A program made the translations under genes and the position numbers. From NCBI RefSeq assembly GCF_009725205.1, contig NZ_WNZY01000032.1, positions 1 through 51,103 of the forward strand: a stretch of DNA of 51,103 nt, written 5' to 3'. This document shows, piece by piece, positions 10,313 to 19,588 of the stretch. Position 1 is the stretch's first letter, and each line of letters begins with the position of its first letter. This stretch comes from Paenibacillus timonensis (GTDB lineage: Bacteria; Bacillota; Bacilli; Paenibacillales; Paenibacillaceae). The notes under the pieces were generated by a model. It worked only from the letters and a program-made list of their open reading frames with translations. It did not search any database and was not told the DNA's origin.

Positions 10313-10468
10313 ATGACAAAACCGCAAACTTACCAAACCTCGGGCTCCGGCAACGGACAGAATCGCGAACGCCAGCGGAACGAGGGCAAAGGCGGACCTG
10401 AACCGCTGTCTGGTTCAAAAAAGGCGAAAATCAGAAAACAAGACGGTAACTTTAACCCGGAAGGATAA
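10313..10468 (+). CDS. sspP: Small acid-soluble spore protein P family
   Basis: 51 aa, hydrophilic and basic. The segment GGPEPLSGSKKAKIRKQ matches the core of the B. subtilis SspP family (minor spore protein: QPEPLSGSKKVKNRN). ATG 10313 lies 11 bases after AAGGGAGG; an upstream in-frame start at 10283 has no site. A terminator follows at once, so it is monocistronic. It is expected to be made in the forespore; I could not identify a clear sigma-G promoter. Confidence 0.8.
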   Translation: MTKPQTYQTSGSGNGQNRERQRNEGKGGPEPLSGSKKAKIRKQDGNFNPEG

Positions 10469-10498
10469 GCTCTTATCGGAAGGGTTACCACGAACCTT

Positions 10499-10523
10499 GC
10501 CCTAGCCTCGGCTGGGGTTTTTT
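10499..10523 (+). terminator. Intrinsic terminator after sspP
   Basis: CCCTAGCC-TC-GGCTGGGG stem followed by TTTTTT. Confidence 0.85.
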
Positions 10524-10686
10524 GCCGTTCAGATGCACGGTGTTTATCAGATTTAGAGCAAGACAACAAGCGGAGAAAATGTCATAATAAAGGTTAGGGT
10601 GTGTTCTTATACGGGAACATGAATTTTTTTGAAAGAATGGTGAGAGGGAAGAACTATAAAACATACTGAAAGGATCGTGATGCCAT

Positions 10687-11598
10687 TTGAACGCGGTTAA
10701 TCCAAACCAACTGATTCCACCTACAGCAACCCAAGTACGCCAACATAAACAGCGTACGCTGAAGAGCAACTTATTCAGGTCTATGTTTATTGTAGTCGGA
10801 GCGATTATCGTCTCCGTTGCGCTGGAACTATTTCTGGTACCTAACAAAATTACGGACGGTGGCATAACCGGTATTTCCGTAATGACTTCCTACTTGTCGG
10901 GCTTCCCGCTCGGGGTTTTCCTCTTCCTTTTCAACCTCCCTTTTCTCATTGTCGGCTACAAACAAATCGGCAAGACGTTTGCCGTATCCACCCTGCTGGG
11001 CATTACCGTGATGTCGGTTGGCACGGCGCTGCTGCACCCGGTTGCTGCTTTTGTCAGTGATACCTTACTTGCCTTTGTGTTTGGCGGCATTTTACTTGGT
11101 TTAGGCACCGGTTTAGTTATTCGCTTTGGCGGATCGCTGGACGGGACTGAAATCGTGGCCATTCTCATTTCACGAAGAACTCCGTTCTCGGTTGGCGAGA
11201 TCATCATGTTCTTCAACTTCTTCATCCTGCTCGGTGCAGGCTTCGTGTTTGGCTGGGAGCGCGCGTTGTTCTCGTTATTAGCCTATTATATTGCCTATAA
11301 GACCATCGATATCGTCGTAGACGGTTTAAACGAGTCGAAATCGGTTTGGATCATCAGCGACCAGATCGATGAAATCGGTGATGCGATCTTAAGCCGTTTG
11401 GGACGCGGCGTTACGTATTTGTCGGGAGAAGGCGGTTTTTCCGGCGACCCGAAGAAAGTGATTTTCTGCGTCATTACCCGCTTGGAAGAAGCCAAGCTGA
11501 AGGAAATCGTGAATCATTACGATGAAAATGCATTTTTGGCAGTCGGAAATATCCATGATGTTAAGGGCGGACGTTTCAAGAAGAAAGCAATTCATTAG
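10687..11598 (+). CDS. YitT-family integral membrane protein
   Basis: 303 aa with about five to six membrane segments (for example VVGAIIVSVALELFLV, GVFLFLFNLPFLIVG, LLAFVFGGILLGLGTGLVI, IIMFFNFFILLGAGFVFG), followed by a C-terminal soluble domain of about 80 residues (SVWIISDQIDEIGDAIL ... AVGNIHDVKGGRF) typical of the YitT/DUF2179 family. Function is unknown. The start is TTG 10687 with a weak AAAGGA upstream; there is no better in-frame start near it. Confidence 0.82.
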   Translation: MNAVNPNQLIPPTATQVRQHKQRTLKSNLFRSMFIVVGAIIVSVALELFLVPNKITDGGITGISVMTSYLSGFPLGVFLFLFNLPFLIVGYKQIGKTFAVSTLLGITVMSVGTALLHPVAAFVSDTLLAFVFGGILLGLGTGLVIRFGGSLDGTEIVAILISRRTPFSVGEIIMFFNFFILLGAGFVFGWERALFSLLAYYIAYKTIDIVVDGLNESKSVWIISDQIDEIGDAILSRLGRGVTYLSGEGGFSGDPKKVIFCVITRLEEAKLKEIVNHYDENAFLAVGNIHDVKGGRFKKKAIH

Positions 11599-11623
11599 TT
11601 CAGCGGAACGTATTCCGAAATCC

Positions 11624-11651
11624 TTGCAAATGGTTTATGATATGTTATGTT
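11624..11651 (+). promoter_or_regulatory. Possible promoter of the lipoprotein gene
   Basis: TTGCAA (11624-11629), 16 bases, TATGTT (11646-11651), about 52 bases before the start codon. Plausible but not strong. Confidence 0.4.
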
Positions 11652-11703
11652 TAGAAAAATTTTGCTTTTACTGAGGATGATTGGGTAGGAGAGAGGAGAA
11701 GGT

Positions 11704-12777
11704 ATGTTTAAAAAGTTATTGACGTCCTGCTTGCTGGTCATGCTGTCTGTCGTGCTGGTCTTGGCCGGCTGCAGCAGCAAGAAGGAACCGAAGGAAGCCT
11801 TGAGCAGCGCAGCTGTGAAGGCGCTTGAGATGAACTCGTACGTGTTGGAGAATCAAATTAAGATCTTGGATTTTTCCGTTGAAATGGAAGAGGCAGAGTC
11901 CCCGGAAGTGGGCGCCGTATTATCCATGCTGAAGAACGCTGAGATCAACATCAAGCAAATTTTCCAGAAGGACCCGATGCAAGCCGAAGCAACACTGGAA
12001 GTCAAATTGACAGGGGATATGACGACGACAATTACGATTCCGCTCGTCGTGACGCCGGAGAAATTGTACGTTAAGGTACCAAGCATTCCGTTCCTGCCAA
12101 TGCCGGAGTCGGTGACTGGGAAATTCCTGGTTCTCGACATGAAAGAGCTGGCGGAACAGAGCGGCGAGGAGTTTAATCCGGACCTGTTCAATCCGGAGAA
12201 GAGCCAAAAGCTCAGCACGGAATTAATGGGAGCTTTATTTGCTGAGTATGAATCCGGAGCTTACTTCACCAACGTCGATCCAAAAGAGGCTTCGCTGCCG
12301 GAAGGTTTCAAAGCGAAGCAGGTGGTCCAATTCGCCATTACGAATGACAATGTAAAAGAAGCGGTGACGATTCTGGTGAATCAAGCGTTGCCGAAGATGC
12401 TGGATATATTGTCCAAAGAAGAATACCGTTCGATGTTGCAGCTGACGCCAGAGGAACTTGAGCAGGCGAAGAAAGAACTGCAAGAAGGCAACCAGGACGA
12501 ACTGGGCAAAGCGCTGGACGAGATGAAGAATCATCTACAAATCAACAAATTCACGGTGGATACCGCGATCGACGAGAACAACTACCCGGCGTATTACAAC
12601 GTTCAGGCAGATGTCGCCGTAAACGATCCGGAAACGAAGGAGAACATCAAGGTTGCTGTCCAAATGACCAGCCGCTTTACTCAAATTAATGAGAAACCGG
12701 CCTTTGAAATCGGCATTCCGACAGACACGCTGACTTTGGAGCAGCTACAAGAAGAAATGGGCCAGTTTGGCTATTAA
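11704..12777 (+). CDS. Putative lipoprotein of unknown function
   Basis: 357 aa. Lipoprotein signal peptide with lipobox VLAGC (Cys23), so the protein is expected on the outer face of the membrane. The mature part is acidic, predicted alpha/beta, with a glutamate-rich helix (TPEELEQAKKELQEGNQDELGK). The layout (ALSSAAVKALEMNSY ... NNYPAYYNVQADVAV) resembles the LolA/LppX-like lipoproteins common in Paenibacillus, but I do not recognise it firmly. The ATG follows AGAGAGGAGAAGG. It appears monocistronic, with a hairpin after the stop. Confidence 0.75.
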   Translation: MFKKLLTSCLLVMLSVVLVLAGCSSKKEPKEALSSAAVKALEMNSYVLENQIKILDFSVEMEEAESPEVGAVLSMLKNAEINIKQIFQKDPMQAEATLEVKLTGDMTTTITIPLVVTPEKLYVKVPSIPFLPMPESVTGKFLVLDMKELAEQSGEEFNPDLFNPEKSQKLSTELMGALFAEYESGAYFTNVDPKEASLPEGFKAKQVVQFAITNDNVKEAVTILVNQALPKMLDILSKEEYRSMLQLTPEELEQAKKELQEGNQDELGKALDEMKNHLQINKFTVDTAIDENNYPAYYNVQADVAVNDPETKENIKVAVQMTSRFTQINEKPAFEIGIPTDTLTLEQLQEEMGQFGY

Positions 12778-12814
12778 GCTTAAGCGTACGATTTAAACAT
12801 TGTGCATAAACGAT

Positions 12815-12856
12815 AAGAACCTTCAGTTCCATGATCTCGTGGGGCTGGAGGTTCTT
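12815..12856. terminator. Hairpin between convergent genes
   Basis: AAGAACCTTCAG pairs with CTGGAGGTTCTT (one mismatch), with a smaller CCATGA/TCGTGG pairing inside. No strong T run on either side. It lies between the lipoprotein gene and tadA, which converge, so it may end both transcripts. Confidence 0.45.
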
Positions 12857-12872
12857 GTCGTTACAGTAGATT

Positions 12873-13370
12873 TTATTTCTTCCGAAGCCGACGGAAAAAC
12901 TCGGTTAACAACGAGGCGCAATCTCCCTGTAGGACGCCGGCCGTGATGTCGGTTCGGTGGTTAAATCGCGTTTCCTGCAGCAGGTTCATCAAAGTTCCGG
13001 CGCAACCTGCCTTCGGATCCGGAGCACCGTATATCACATGAGGAACGCGGCATTGGACGATCGCGCCTGCACACATCGGGCAAGGCTCCAGCGTGACGTA
13101 GAGGCGGCAGTGAAGCAGTCGCCAGGCCCCGAGATGCTCGCTGGCCTCGCGGATCGCAATCATCTCGGCATGGGCGGTACCATCGTGGGAGCTCTCACGG
13201 AGATTGTAGCCACGTCCAACGATGTCGTCACCTCGGACGATGACCGCACCAATCGGCACTTCGCCGATGGCTTCCGCTTTGCGTGCTTCACGTATAGCCT
13301 CTGCCATCCAATGCTCGTGAGGATAAGTTGAGGGTGGTGGTTCAGGGACTAAAGGAAATGAGGATGGCAT
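12873..13370 (-). CDS. tadA: tRNA-specific adenosine deaminase
   Basis: 165 aa cytidine/adenosine deaminase fold. It converts A34 to inosine in tRNA-Arg(ACG). Zinc ligands and catalytic Glu are HAE (His67, Glu69) and PCPMC (Cys97, Cys100). The N-terminal 20 residues (MPSSFPLVPEPPPST) extend beyond the usual start, HEHWMAEAIREARKA. In B. subtilis tadA lies directly before ffs-dnaX; here it is about 33 kb away and on the other strand. AAGGAG lies 13 bases upstream of the ATG. Confidence 0.94.
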   Translation of the reverse strand: MPSSFPLVPEPPPSTYPHEHWMAEAIREARKAEAIGEVPIGAVIVRGDDIVGRGYNLRESSHDGTAHAEMIAIREASEHLGAWRLLHCRLYVTLEPCPMCAGAIVQCRVPHVIYGAPDPKAGCAGTLMNLLQETRFNHRTDITAGVLQGDCASLLTEFFRRLRKK

Positions 13371-13395
13371 GTGAACAAATCAACTCCTTATCAGC

Positions 13396-13536
13396 GTATC
13401 CACAAGTCTTGTCCAACGAACAAGCATTCGTTGTTAACATGTTGTGGGTAACATTGTGCATAACCGCTGGATTATCCCCATTATTATACACATATTATCC
13501 CAATGAGCTGTGAGTATGTTAATATCCTGTGGATAA
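13396..13536. promoter_or_regulatory. Cluster of DnaA boxes
   Basis: The 355-base gap between the divergent tadA and sensor kinase genes holds several matches to the DnaA box TTATNCACA. Matching: TGTGCATAA at 13455-13463 (reverse), TTATACACA at 13484-13492 and TGTGGATAA at 13528-13536 (reverse, the exact consensus). One mismatch: GTATCCACA at 13396-13404, TGTGGGTAA at 13443-13451 (reverse) and TTATCCCCA at 13472-13480. Six sites fall in 141 bases. DnaA-box clusters outside oriC are known in B. subtilis, where some control nearby promoters. Binding here is inferred. Confidence 0.68.
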
Positions 13537-13632
13537 CTATCGTATGACGGACCCTTTTCTTTGAGTCTTATGGACCAGACGAGTAGGCATTTCTACATAT
13601 TGTAGGGAAACGAACTGGGAATTTCAACGTCT

Positions 13633-13660
13633 TTGCAAAACTTGTCGTTAAAGGTATGAT
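13633..13660 (+). promoter_or_regulatory. Putative promoter of the sensor kinase gene
   Basis: TTGCAA (13633-13638), 16 bases, TATGAT (13655-13660). It lies about 100 bases downstream of the last DnaA box and 65 bases before the start codon. Confidence 0.5.
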
Positions 13661-13725
13661 GGATTTAGAATTTTTTACAATCCCATATATATCCATAAAA
13701 ATAGCTCTAGGGGTGGGATAAACGC

Positions 13726-15624
13726 TTGACTATAAAAACAAAGCTTGCTTTGATTATATCTTGTTTTGCGCTAATTATCCTATCTCTGAATATCGTCCTA
13801 AGTTATTTTACGGTACGGGATAATTTGCGGCTGGACAGCGAAGCGAATATGATGCTGACGGCCAATCATATAGCCATTTCTGTCGAACAAAGCCGGTCAG
13901 TATATAACTATGTCAAGCTCACGTTAGGCGGCAAAATGAGCAGCGATATGACGGATGCGATTCTGACCATGACAAGCCCGGAACGGGTTTCCCAAAAATC
14001 GTTAGGTACGAATCCTAGTCTGATGGAGATAACGGGGATTGACCCGAATCGCTTGGATGAGAGGCAATTGTTGTTTGGAACGTACCGATATAAGAATGAT
14101 CAGGTATTGAAGCGTTCCGTTGCGGAGGCGATCTCCCAAAATCGCAGTTTGTTGGTGGATACCCGCATCAACGGCAAGCGCGTCCTGGAGAGTTATGTCC
14201 CTATTACGAACGGAGGCGAGAAACCCTACGTTATTCGGATCGTCTCCAGTTATACCCCGATCGCCGAAGCGATTGCCAAACAGATGATCAGCCAACTGAT
14301 CGTTTCCCTTTCCTTGCTCGTATTGATGATCATGGGGAGCTACGGGATGGCCGGAGGTTTGATCCGTCCGATCCGTCATATTTTGGACCAAGTGAATGTA
14401 TTAGCTTCGGGTAAGCTTGAGACCCGGCTGAAAGTCGGCAGTTTTGATGAACTCGGACTGCTGGCTCATAAAATTAACATCATGGCTGATAATCTGGGCC
14501 GATATACCGCTGAGATGAAGCGGAAGAACGAAGAGAATCGGTCGATGAAGGAGTATCTGGAGTCGATTATCAGCCAGACCGCAGATGCCATCCATATTAC
14601 AGATATCAAGGGTCAGGTCCTGCAGGTGAATGCCGCTTTCGAAAGGTTATACGGCTGGCGGAGTGATGAAATTGTCGGGAACGCTCTGGAATTTCTCCCG
14701 GATTCCGAGATGGACGGAAGGTTGATCTGGCGTCCGGAAACCGACGTAATCGCTACCGCCGAATCGGTAATCGCCGAAACCGTCCGATTGCGGAAGGACG
14801 GCAGCCCTGTGGAAGTAAGCATTAGCGTGTCCCCTATCTTTGACCAAGCGGGAAAAATCACCGCACTGATCAGCATTTCCCGGGACATGACGGAACACAA
14901 TAAAATGGAAGACCTGCTCCGGCGCTCAGAGAAATTGACGACCGTCGGACAGCTTGCTGCCGGGGTGGCGCATGAAATTCGCAACCCGCTGACGACGTTG
15001 CGCGGATTTCTTCAAATGCAGCAACGAGCCCGAGTAGTTAATATCATGCATACCGATGTGATGCTCGCGGAGCTGGATCGGATTAATCTCATCGTCGGTG
15101 AGTTTCTCATTTTAGCCAAGCCGCAGGCGGTGCAATTCCAGACCAGGGACGTTCGTTTTACGATGGGCGACGTCGTGTCCTTATTGGATAGCGAAGCTCA
15201 TTTACATAATATCGTATTCGAGGTTCATTTCTCCCCCAGCCCAATTCTGGTACACTGTGAAGAGAACCAATTGAAGCAGGTATTCATCAACCTGTTGAAG
15301 AATGCGATGGAGGCCATGCCTAAAGGCGGAAGGATCCTTCTGCAGGTAGAGGAGGACGACCAAGGGCAGGCCGTGCTGCGGGTGATCGATGAAGGCGAGG
15401 GGATCGCCAAAGATCGGCTCCAGAAGCTTGGGGAGCCGTTCTATACGAACAAGGAGAAAGGGACCGGACTTGGCTTGATGATCAGCCAGCGAATCATTGA
15501 GGGACATCGTGGGACGCTGAAGATCGACAGCGAGCTCGGACGAGGAACGGCTGTAACTATCACCCTCCCGCGCGTGCAGGAGGAGGAAGATCATAACGAA
15601 GGGGCAGCAGATATCGCTAAATGA
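13726..15624 (+). CDS. Sporulation-type sensor histidine kinase (HAMP-PAS)
   Basis: 632 aa. Membrane segment 1 at residues 7-27 ([19 protein letters not shown]), an extracytoplasmic sensor region to about residue 185, membrane segment 2 ([19 protein letters not shown]), then HAMP, PAS (about 275-395), dimerisation domain with His416 in [18 protein letters not shown], and HATPase ([32 protein letters not shown]). The kinase core resembles B. subtilis KinA/KinE, which feed Spo0F; a spo0F gene lies 24 kb downstream. TTG 13726 follows GGGGTGGGA. No response regulator is adjacent, as is usual for phosphorelay kinases. Phosphorelay membership is inferred from similarity. Confidence 0.85.
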   Translation: MTIKTKLALIISCFALIILSLNIVLSYFTVRDNLRLDSEANMMLTANHIAISVEQSRSVYNYVKLTLGGKMSSDMTDAILTMTSPERVSQKSLGTNPSLMEITGIDPNRLDERQLLFGTYRYKNDQVLKRSVAEAISQNRSLLVDTRINGKRVLESYVPITNGGEKPYVIRIVSSYTPIAEAIAKQMISQLIVSLSLLVLMIMGSYGMAGGLIRPIRHILDQVNVLASGKLETRLKVGSFDELGLLAHKINIMADNLGRYTAEMKRKNEENRSMKEYLESIISQTADAIHITDIKGQVLQVNAAFERLYGWRSDEIVGNALEFLPDSEMDGRLIWRPETDVIATAESVIAETVRLRKDGSPVEVSISVSPIFDQAGKITALISISRDMTEHNKMEDLLRRSEKLTTVGQLAAGVAHEIRNPLTTLRGFLQMQQRARVVNIMHTDVMLAELDRINLIVGEFLILAKPQAVQFQTRDVRFTMGDVVSLLDSEAHLHNIVFEVHFSPSPILVHCEENQLKQVFINLLKNAMEAMPKGGRILLQVEEDDQGQAVLRVIDEGEGIAKDRLQKLGEPFYTNKEKGTGLGLMISQRIIEGHRGTLKIDSELGRGTAVTITLPRVQEEEDHNEGAADIAK

Positions 15625-15665
15625 GGTGGGCTGCTAGACCAAGCGGAGGGACCGAAAGCATCATC

Positions 15666-16370
15666 ATGAGGATCAATAAATTTATTAGTGAAACGGGATT
15701 TTGTTCTCGGAGAGAAGCGGACAAGCTGGTCGAGTCGGGCCAGGTGACCATAAACGGCGTCAAAGCGGTTCTGGGCAGCCAGGCGGAGCCAGGGGACGAC
15801 GTTAGGGTAAATGGGCGTCCTATCGAGACCAAGCGCTCCAAACACGTGTATATCGCTTTAAACAAGCCGGTGGGTATCACCAGTACGACGGAAGCCCATG
15901 TGAAAGGCAATATCGTCGATTTTGTCGGGCATTCGGAGCGGATTTTTCCGATCGGACGATTGGATAAAGACTCGGAAGGACTGATCTTGCTAACCAGCGA
16001 CGGTGATATCGTCAACAAGATATTACGTGCGGAGGGCAAGCATGAGAAGGAATACATCGTCACGGTGGATCGGCCGATTACACCCAGCTTTGTGAAGGCG
16101 ATGAGTGAAGGGGTTAAAATTCTCGGCGAAATGACGCTTCCGTGCAAAGTGACGCGGATCTCGGACCGCGTATTCCGATTGATTCTGACCGAGGGCAAAA
16201 ACCGTCAGATCCGCCGCATGTGCAGCGCCCTAGGTTATGATGTCCGGAAGCTTCAGCGCATCCGGATCATGAACATTCACCTGGGCCAGCAGAAGATCGG
16301 TACATGGCGCGATTTAACCGAGCAAGAGAAGCGAGAATTGGGCTTATCTCTGAACTACGAGCTTACTTAA
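15666..16370 (+). CDS. rluF: 23S rRNA pseudouridine synthase, RluF type
   Basis: 234 aa. An N-terminal S4 RNA-binding domain ([21 protein letters not shown]) is followed by a RsuA-family catalytic domain with Asp100 in [10 protein letters not shown]. Similarity to E. coli RluF is high over the whole length ([38 protein letters not shown]), pointing to pseudouridylation of 23S rRNA near position 2604. ATG 15666 is chosen because homologues start MRINK/VRLNK; CGGAGGG is 15 bases upstream. An ATG at 15621 overlapping the kinase stop would add 15 residues. Confidence 0.9.
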   Translation: MRINKFISETGFCSRREADKLVESGQVTINGVKAVLGSQAEPGDDVRVNGRPIETKRSKHVYIALNKPVGITSTTEAHVKGNIVDFVGHSERIFPIGRLDKDSEGLILLTSDGDIVNKILRAEGKHEKEYIVTVDRPITPSFVKAMSEGVKILGEMTLPCKVTRISDRVFRLILTEGKNRQIRRMCSALGYDVRKLQRIRIMNIHLGQQKIGTWRDLTEQEKRELGLSLNYELT

Positions 16371-16385
16371 CGTACGATAACAAAG

Positions 16386-16424
16386 AAGGACAGGCTTGCC
16401 TCGGAGGAGGAGCCTGTCCTTTTG
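16386..16424. terminator. Bidirectional terminator between rluF and motB
   Basis: Perfect 11-bp stem AAGGACAGGCT/AGCCTGTCCTT, with T-rich flank on the plus side (CCTTTTGCG) and TTCTTTG on the minus side. It serves the convergent rluF and motAB. Confidence 0.8.
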
Positions 16425-16428
16425 CGTC

Positions 16429-17241
16429 TTACTCGTGAGCAGCCGTTACGCCCAGCTGCTCGCTGCTGTCCGCATATTTACGGATGATCGAGACCTCGAC
16501 CCGGCGGTTCTGTGCCCGCCCGACCGCGGTATCGTTGCCGGCAACGGGGTGGTATTCGCCGTAACCGATCGCACTAAATTTTTTCGGATCCAAATTCGTG
16601 TTAATCAGCAAAATCTTCATGAAATTCAAAGCCCGAACCGAGCTCAGATCCCAGTTGGACGGAAATTCATAGGTTGAGATCGGAACGTTGTCCGTATGTC
16701 CGGATACGATGATCTCATAGTCGGGGAATTTCTGCAGCATGGTTGAGATCGCTTTGGCCAACTGACGGGCTTCCGGCTTGACCACGGCTTCCCCGGAAGC
16801 GAAAAGCGCTTTGTCGCTGATCGTGATCATCAGTTGGGATTGATTCAGCTTGGTCTCCAGGTCGTCGGTCAAACCGTTTTCTTTGATATAGGTATCAAGC
16901 TGTTTTTTCAAAGCCTCTAGGTTTTGCTGTTCCTGGCGCTTCAGTTCGTTCTTCTTGGTCATCAAGCCATCCGAGGAGGGCTTCGGTAATTCACTGTCGC
17001 TGTTGGATGTCTTGGTGTTGCTGGACATGGCGTTTTGATCCAGAACTCCTGATCCGCCGGTCAGCACGCTTTGAAACGCTTGGCTCATCTCTTGGAATTT
17101 CTGGGCATCGACGGTACTCATACCGAACAAGACAATGAACAAGGCAAGAAGGAGCGTCATTAAGTCGGAATAAGGAAGCAGCCAGCTCTCGTCGTTATGT
17201 TCTTCGTGATCTTGATGCTTATTCTTTTTGCTCACCCTCAC
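16429..17241 (-). CDS. motB: Flagellar motor stator protein MotB
   Basis: 270 aa. A short basic N terminus, one membrane segment (DLMTLLLALFIVLFGMS) with the proton-binding Asp26, a plug/linker region and a C-terminal OmpA-like peptidoglycan-binding domain (IIVSGHTDNVPIS, SAIGYGEYHPVAGN, AQNRRVEVSI). It anchors the stator and, with MotA, couples proton flow to flagellar rotation. The start is GTG 17241 (or GTG 17235, two codons later); it overlaps the motA end by 23 bases, so the two are translationally coupled. Proton rather than sodium use is inferred from similarity to MotB rather than MotS. Confidence 0.95.
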   Translation of the reverse strand: MRVSKKNKHQDHEEHNDESWLLPYSDLMTLLLALFIVLFGMSTVDAQKFQEMSQAFQSVLTGGSGVLDQNAMSSNTKTSNSDSELPKPSSDGLMTKKNELKRQEQQNLEALKKQLDTYIKENGLTDDLETKLNQSQLMITISDKALFASGEAVVKPEARQLAKAISTMLQKFPDYEIIVSGHTDNVPISTYEFPSNWDLSSVRALNFMKILLINTNLDPKKFSAIGYGEYHPVAGNDTAVGRAQNRRVEVSIIRKYADSSEQLGVTAAHE

Positions 17242-18022
17242 CCGCCCCCTTTTCTAAAATTTCCGCTCGTTCGGCAGGGGTTAAGAACACGGCAAGCTTC
17301 TGTTGAATCGCGATCGTGGATACGCCGGATTGAATCGACAGCAGGCCTTCCACCATCATCAATCGAACTTCCATTTCCTTCTTGGACAGACGTTTTAATT
17401 TATTGGAAATCGGATGCCATAATACGTAACCGGTGAAGATACCAAATACGGTGGCAATAAAAGCGCCCGAAATCGCATGCGACAGCTTCTCGATGTCACT
17501 CATATCGGATAGGGCGGCAATCAGGCCCACCACGGCGCCGAGTACCCCTAGCGTTGGCGCGTACATCCCTGCTTGAGAAAACATCAATGCACCGGCTTTA
17601 TGACGCTCTTCCGTAGCAGCGATATCCTCTGTCAGCACGTCTTGCACGAACTCTTGGTCGTTACCGTCGATAATCATCCGCATGCCGCCGCGCAAGAAGT
17701 CATCGTTGATCTCTTCGACCTTCGCTTCAAGAGCCAGCAGGCCCTCACGGCGGGTAATCGTCGCCCATTCCATGAACAGGGTGATCAATTCCGCTTTGCT
17801 AATCATTTTCGGCTTGGCGACCGTCAATTTGAGCAATGTCGGGAATTTCTTCATTTCCGACATTGGGAAGGCCATGAAGAGCGTGGCCGCCGTCCCGACA
17901 AATATAATGACAAAGGCTGCTGGGTTAGAAACCAGACTTTCGATCGGCGCGCCTTTCAGAAACATCCCTAAAATAAGGGCGACAAATCCGAGAATCAAAC
18001 CAATAATTGTTGAAATTTCCAT
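17219..18022 (-). CDS. motA: Flagellar motor stator protein MotA
   Basis: 267 aa with four membrane segments (IIGLILGFVALILGMFL, PAAFVIIFVGTAATLFMA, MYAPTLGVLGAVVGLIAAL, ISGAFIATVFGIFTGYVLW). The large cytoplasmic loop between segments 2 and 3 carries charged residues that contact FliG. The ATG at 18022 is preceded by a GAGGTG site; an in-frame start 51 bases upstream adds an unlikely hydrophilic leader. First gene of motAB; no other flagellar genes are in the window, as for motAB of B. subtilis. Confidence 0.94.
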   Translation of the reverse strand: MEISTIIGLILGFVALILGMFLKGAPIESLVSNPAAFVIIFVGTAATLFMAFPMSEMKKFPTLLKLTVAKPKMISKAELITLFMEWATITRREGLLALEAKVEEINDDFLRGGMRMIIDGNDQEFVQDVLTEDIAATEERHKAGALMFSQAGMYAPTLGVLGAVVGLIAALSDMSDIEKLSHAISGAFIATVFGIFTGYVLWHPISNKLKRLSKKEMEVRLMMVEGLLSIQSGVSTIAIQQKLAVFLTPAERAEILEKGAGEGEQKE

Positions 18023-18212
18023 TGTACACCTCGTCCTTGAGAGAAATTGAACCCTTTCCTGGCCTCCCCGCATCCTTGCGGAAAGAGGCGTTCCTGCACA
18101 GTCTGAAACGATTAACTATTTTATCGACAGATTTCCCTTTTTTTTTAAGTGGTTTTTTCCGGTATAATAAGAATACGGCCGGAATGGAGAGGCCGAAAGG
18201 GAGGATATCGCA

Positions 18213-18506
18213 GTGGGCGTAAAACACGGCAGAGATTATGAATTTATTTTGGCTGATTTGACGAACGCGGTTGGCCGGATTCAAGATAGTTATCTTTTCT
18301 TCGAAATGGAGCCTTCGGAGTGGGAAGTATTATCCGACGCAGATCGGAACGAGGTGCTCGAAGCACTGGCCGAAGATTTGTTCTTTGGGCTCGGTACGGA
18401 GCCCATGATTGAGGTAGGGAGTGCTATCGTGATCTATGATCCTGAGGGCCACCGCATTAATTTTCTTATCGGAGATGCAGAACTGACTTCAGTTTCCTTG
18501 ATTTGA
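18213..18506 (+). CDS. Small conserved-looking protein of unknown function
   Basis: 97 aa, acidic, no signal peptide or membrane segment. GTG 18213 lies 7 bases after AAGGGAGGA, and a TATAAT (18163-18168) is correctly placed upstream with a weak T-rich -35, so the gene is likely real. The sequence has an alpha/beta pattern (SEWEVLSDADRNEVLEALAE, ending INFLIGDAELTSVSLI). I do not recognise the family. It is divergent from motA and followed by the carbinolamine dehydratase gene after 171 bases. Confidence 0.7.
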   Translation: MGVKHGRDYEFILADLTNAVGRIQDSYLFFEMEPSEWEVLSDADRNEVLEALAEDLFFGLGTEPMIEVGSAIVIYDPEGHRINFLIGDAELTSVSLI

Positions 18507-18677
18507 ACCTTTAGTTCCATCGCTGCTAGGTCCATCAGTGGCCGGTACGCATGAAGGTATGGGTTGGAGAATACAATAAATGGAGACGGGGCTAGGACAA
18601 ATCAACTTCAGATCCTGGTGCGTGACGGGGATGCTTACATATACAGGAGTTCTTGAAGAGAACGGGGAGGAAGAATA

Positions 18678-18971
18678 ATGCCGTTTACACCGCAAGAAGT
18701 AGAAGCGCATTTGGAAAAATTGGATGGCTGGGAGCTTGAAGAAGGACGATGGATTTTCCGCAAATACACGTTCACCAACTTTATGAAGGGAATCGCGTTT
18801 GTCGATGAGGTCGCGGCGATCTCGGAGGCTTTTAACCACCATCCCTTTATCACGATTGACTATAAAACGGTAACGCTCCGTCTGACCTCGTGGGAGGACG
18901 GTGGCATTACGGCCGTTGACATCAAAGAGGCGCAGCAATACAACGAGGCCTTCGAGAAGATGCGCTCGTGA
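18678..18971 (+). CDS. Pterin-4a-carbinolamine dehydratase family protein
   Basis: 97 aa, the family's usual length. The signature is EAFNHHPFITIDY (the E-x3-H-H-P motif with catalytic histidines) followed by VTLRLTSWEDGGIT. The enzyme dehydrates 4a-hydroxytetrahydropterin, recycling the cofactor of aromatic amino acid hydroxylases. No phenylalanine hydroxylase gene is in the window. ATG 18678 follows GGGGAGGAAG. A terminator hairpin follows. Confidence 0.92.
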   Translation: MPFTPQEVEAHLEKLDGWELEEGRWIFRKYTFTNFMKGIAFVDEVAAISEAFNHHPFITIDYKTVTLRLTSWEDGGITAVDIKEAQQYNEAFEKMRS

Positions 18972-19013
18972 GATTGATTGACTAGGCATAAGAACGGATA
19001 GGTATGGGGAAAA

Positions 19014-19056
19014 AACGCCCGCCGGGAACATAAGTTTCCCGGCGGGCGTGCTTTTT
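19014..19056. terminator. Bidirectional terminator
   Basis: Long GC-rich stem (ACGCCCGCCGGGAA against TTCCCGGCGGGCGT) with A run before and T run after. It ends both the carbinolamine dehydratase gene (+) and the cytochrome c gene (-). Confidence 0.9.
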
Positions 19057-19064
19057 GAATGCCT

Positions 19065-19424
19065 TTATTTTTTCTCCGCAAGCCACATGGCGACGTTGGC
19101 GATTTCCTCTTCTTTCAAGCGATCCTTGAACGAAGGCATCATGCCGCCCTTTCCTTTGGTGATAATCGAGTAGAGTTGGTCCGCGGACAATTGCGAGCCG
19201 ATCTTCTGCAGATTCGGGCCTGCTCCGCCTTGCAGCGTATCGCCATGACAGGAAATGCAATTCGCTTTGACGGTGGCTTCAGCTTGTTCCGCATTCATTG
19301 TGATTTCAGGCAATTGCGGTTTGGCTTCTTGCTCGGCCTGTTCCCGGCTTGGCAAGGTAAACATCAATACCAGGGCTAAAGCGCCTGCGATGACGAACAA
19401 ACCGCTCATGATCCACTTTTGCAT
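19065..19424 (-). CDS. Membrane-anchored small cytochrome c
   Basis: 119 aa. One N-terminal membrane segment (IMSGLFVIAGALALVLMF) that lacks a lipobox, a linker, then a class I cytochrome c domain with haem site CISCH (Cys56, Cys59, His60) and a distal methionine in KGGMMPSF. Layout resembles B. subtilis cytochrome c-550 (CccA). Expected role: electron carrier on the outer membrane face between the bc complex and cytochrome c oxidase. Confidence 0.9.
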   Translation of the reverse strand: MQKWIMSGLFVIAGALALVLMFTLPSREQAEQEAKPQLPEITMNAEQAEATVKANCISCHGDTLQGGAGPNLQKIGSQLSADQLYSIITKGKGGMMPSFKDRLKEEEIANVAMWLAEKK

Positions 19425-19588
19425 TCCAATCGCCCCTCCTATGTATGCTACCTATCCATTATAACGGAACACGCGGTCCGATCATAGTCTTTGTGTCAAA
19501 ATTAGGAACAAAAATAATTGCATTCGCCGGAAATATGTGCCTTATCTCATTGCGTTGCTCAAAGTGAGGTGTATAAAGGGGCTTGCCC

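Noticed and set aside
13396..13536. Chromosomal replication origin
   Set aside because: No dnaA, dnaN or gyr genes adjoin it, and there is no clear AT-rich unwinding region; the DnaA-box cluster reading is safer.
18580..18678. 32-aa frame overlapping the start of the carbinolamine dehydratase gene by TAATG
   Set aside because: It has a weak ribosome site and no recognisable features; possible leader peptide but not supportable.
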